Assembly (NCBI GenBank): GCA_000496215.1 | Contig: KI543214.1 | Span: 35,355-40,842, forward strand | Length of the DNA stretch: 5,488 nucleotides | Direction: 5' to 3' | From: an uncultured archaeon A07HN63 | Lineage (GTDB): Archaea > Halobacteriota > Halobacteria > Halobacteriales > Haloferacaceae | Shown here: positions 5,232 through 5,488 of the stretch, one piece after another | Layout of the letters: every line of letters starts with the position of its first letter | Position numbering within the stretch: position 1 is the first letter of the stretch | Notes under the pieces: model-generated | Database searches by the model: none | What the model was told of the DNA's origin: nothing | Seen by the model: the letters and a program-made list of their open reading frames with translations, nothing else | Position numbers and translations under genes: made by a program

Positions 5232-5329
5232 GCTCCGAGCACCTGTGCGAGAAGCTGAAACTCTGTCTGAAGAGATCGAACCCTGCCAGTCGCAGCGACC
5301 GAACGAAGTGAGGTCGATCGTCTGGCTTC
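5229..5329 (+). other. Array unit 2 spacer: shorter, diverged, strongly structured
   Basis: This is the spacer of the 126-bp unit. It keeps the order of unit 1 landmarks: TGCTCCG/AGCACC (5231-5243, now dyad TGCTC-C-GAGCA lacking the central TACGG), AACTCTGT (5259-5266), and ATCGAACC (5275-5282), complementary to GGTTCGAT (5330-5337) of the next repeat. Inside that last pairing are two nested pairings, GCCAG (5285-5289) with CTGGC (5322-5326) and CGACC (5296-5300) with GGTCG (5312-5316), giving a long interrupted hairpin. No coding potential is seen. Confidence 0.75.
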
Positions 5330-5354
5330 GGTTCGATTCTCGCCCCTGGACCTT
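5330..5354 (+). repeat. 25-bp tRNA-His 3'-end repeat, copy 3
   Basis: This is identical to copies 1 and 2. It is preceded by TTC rather than TGA, so the left boundary of the repeat is sharp at tRNA nucleotide 52. Confidence 0.95.
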
Positions 5355-5481
5355 CTCCGAACATTACTTGTGAGCGTGTGCTCCGTACGGAGCACCGCGA
5401 ATAGAACTCTGTGAGGAGAAGGTCAAACGAAACGGAATCGAAGCAGGGAGTGTAGCGAGCGGTAGCGAGCGGAACGACTGA
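5355..5481 (+). other. Array unit 3 spacer: near-identical copy of unit 1
   Basis: This is the spacer of the 152-bp third unit, offset exactly 278 bp from unit 1. It differs from it only at 5433 (C for A at 5155), 5451 (T for A at 5173) and 5456 (C for T at 5178). The outer stem (5349-5358 with 5415-5424), the palindrome (5378-5395) and the AACTCTGT box (5405-5412) are all kept. Change 5456 makes the tandem decamer perfect, TAGCGAGCGG twice at 5453-5472. Confidence 0.9.
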
Positions 5482-5488
5482 GGTTCGA
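5482..5488 (+). repeat. Start of repeat copy 4 (cut by the window end)
   Basis: GGTTCGA, preceded by TGA as for copy 2, matches the first seven bases of the repeat at the exact distance expected (152 bp from copy 3). The array therefore very probably continues to the right. Confidence 0.75.

Noticed and set aside
5204..5354. Repeat copies 2 and 3 as additional tRNA genes or pseudo-tRNAs
   Set aside because: Only nucleotides 52-73 are present. The bases before each copy cannot form the T-stem, and no anticodon arm, D-arm or 5' acceptor strand is found upstream.
5027..5395. Minus-strand open frames of about 90-126 codons across the array
   Set aside because: They run antisense through the tRNA and their repeated peptides (RSRGENRT, GPGARIEP) are just the 25-bp repeat read in different frames. 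Composition is Arg/Ser-rich, unlike the acidic haloarchaeal proteins nearby.
5052..5488. CRISPR array
   Set aside because: Spacers are about 100-127 bp, two of them are nearly identical, and the repeat is exactly the tRNA-His 3' end, which CRISPR repeats are not.

Overview
The window looks like chromosomal DNA from a haloarchaeon (class Halobacteria). It is GC-rich with frequent GTC, GAC and GAG codons. Every predicted protein is strongly acidic. Most genes have an archaeal TATA-like box about 25-30 bases before the start codon and little or no leader. Several genes belong to families typical of haloarchaea: Trm1, a TRAM protein with a Cys/His head, a Tfx regulator, the RPA/RPA-associated protein pair, and a DUF5814-like protein. 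The genus cannot be fixed from this sequence.

Layout. Bases 1-520 (minus) hold the N-terminal 173 residues of the tRNA G26 methyltransferase Trm1. It is divergent from a small SWIM zinc-finger protein (592-942, plus). Next on the plus strand come a TRAM-domain protein (1083-1571), a Tfx-family HTH regulator (1652-2149), a two-gene single-stranded-DNA-binding operon rpa3-rpap3 (2251-3216 and 3218-3877), and a ribbon-helix-helix protein with a coiled-coil tail (3980-4396). A DUF5814-like Cys-cluster protein (4406-4858, minus) converges on the last of these. Most of this part is informational: tRNA modification, RNA binding, and replication and repair.

The unusual part is the last 490 bases. 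A complete tRNA-His(GTG) gene (5000-5073) with its own TATA box is followed by a gene-free tandem array. A perfect 25-bp segment, tRNA-His nucleotides 52-73 plus three flanking bases, recurs at 5052, 5204 and 5330 and starts again at 5482, where the window ends. The intervals are 152, 126 and 152 bp. Units 1 and 3 differ at only 3 of 159 compared bases. Unit 2 is a diverged, shorter relative with the same landmarks in the same order: a TGCTCCG/AGCACC dyad, an AACTCTGT box, and a block complementary to the start of the next repeat. Each unit can therefore fold extensively. No coding region is credible here. The best reading is a tRNA-anchored array of small homologous non-coding cassettes. It could arise from serial integration at a tRNA attachment site, or it could be a structured RNA array read through from the tRNA-His promoter. 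Its function is unknown and the array continues beyond the window.
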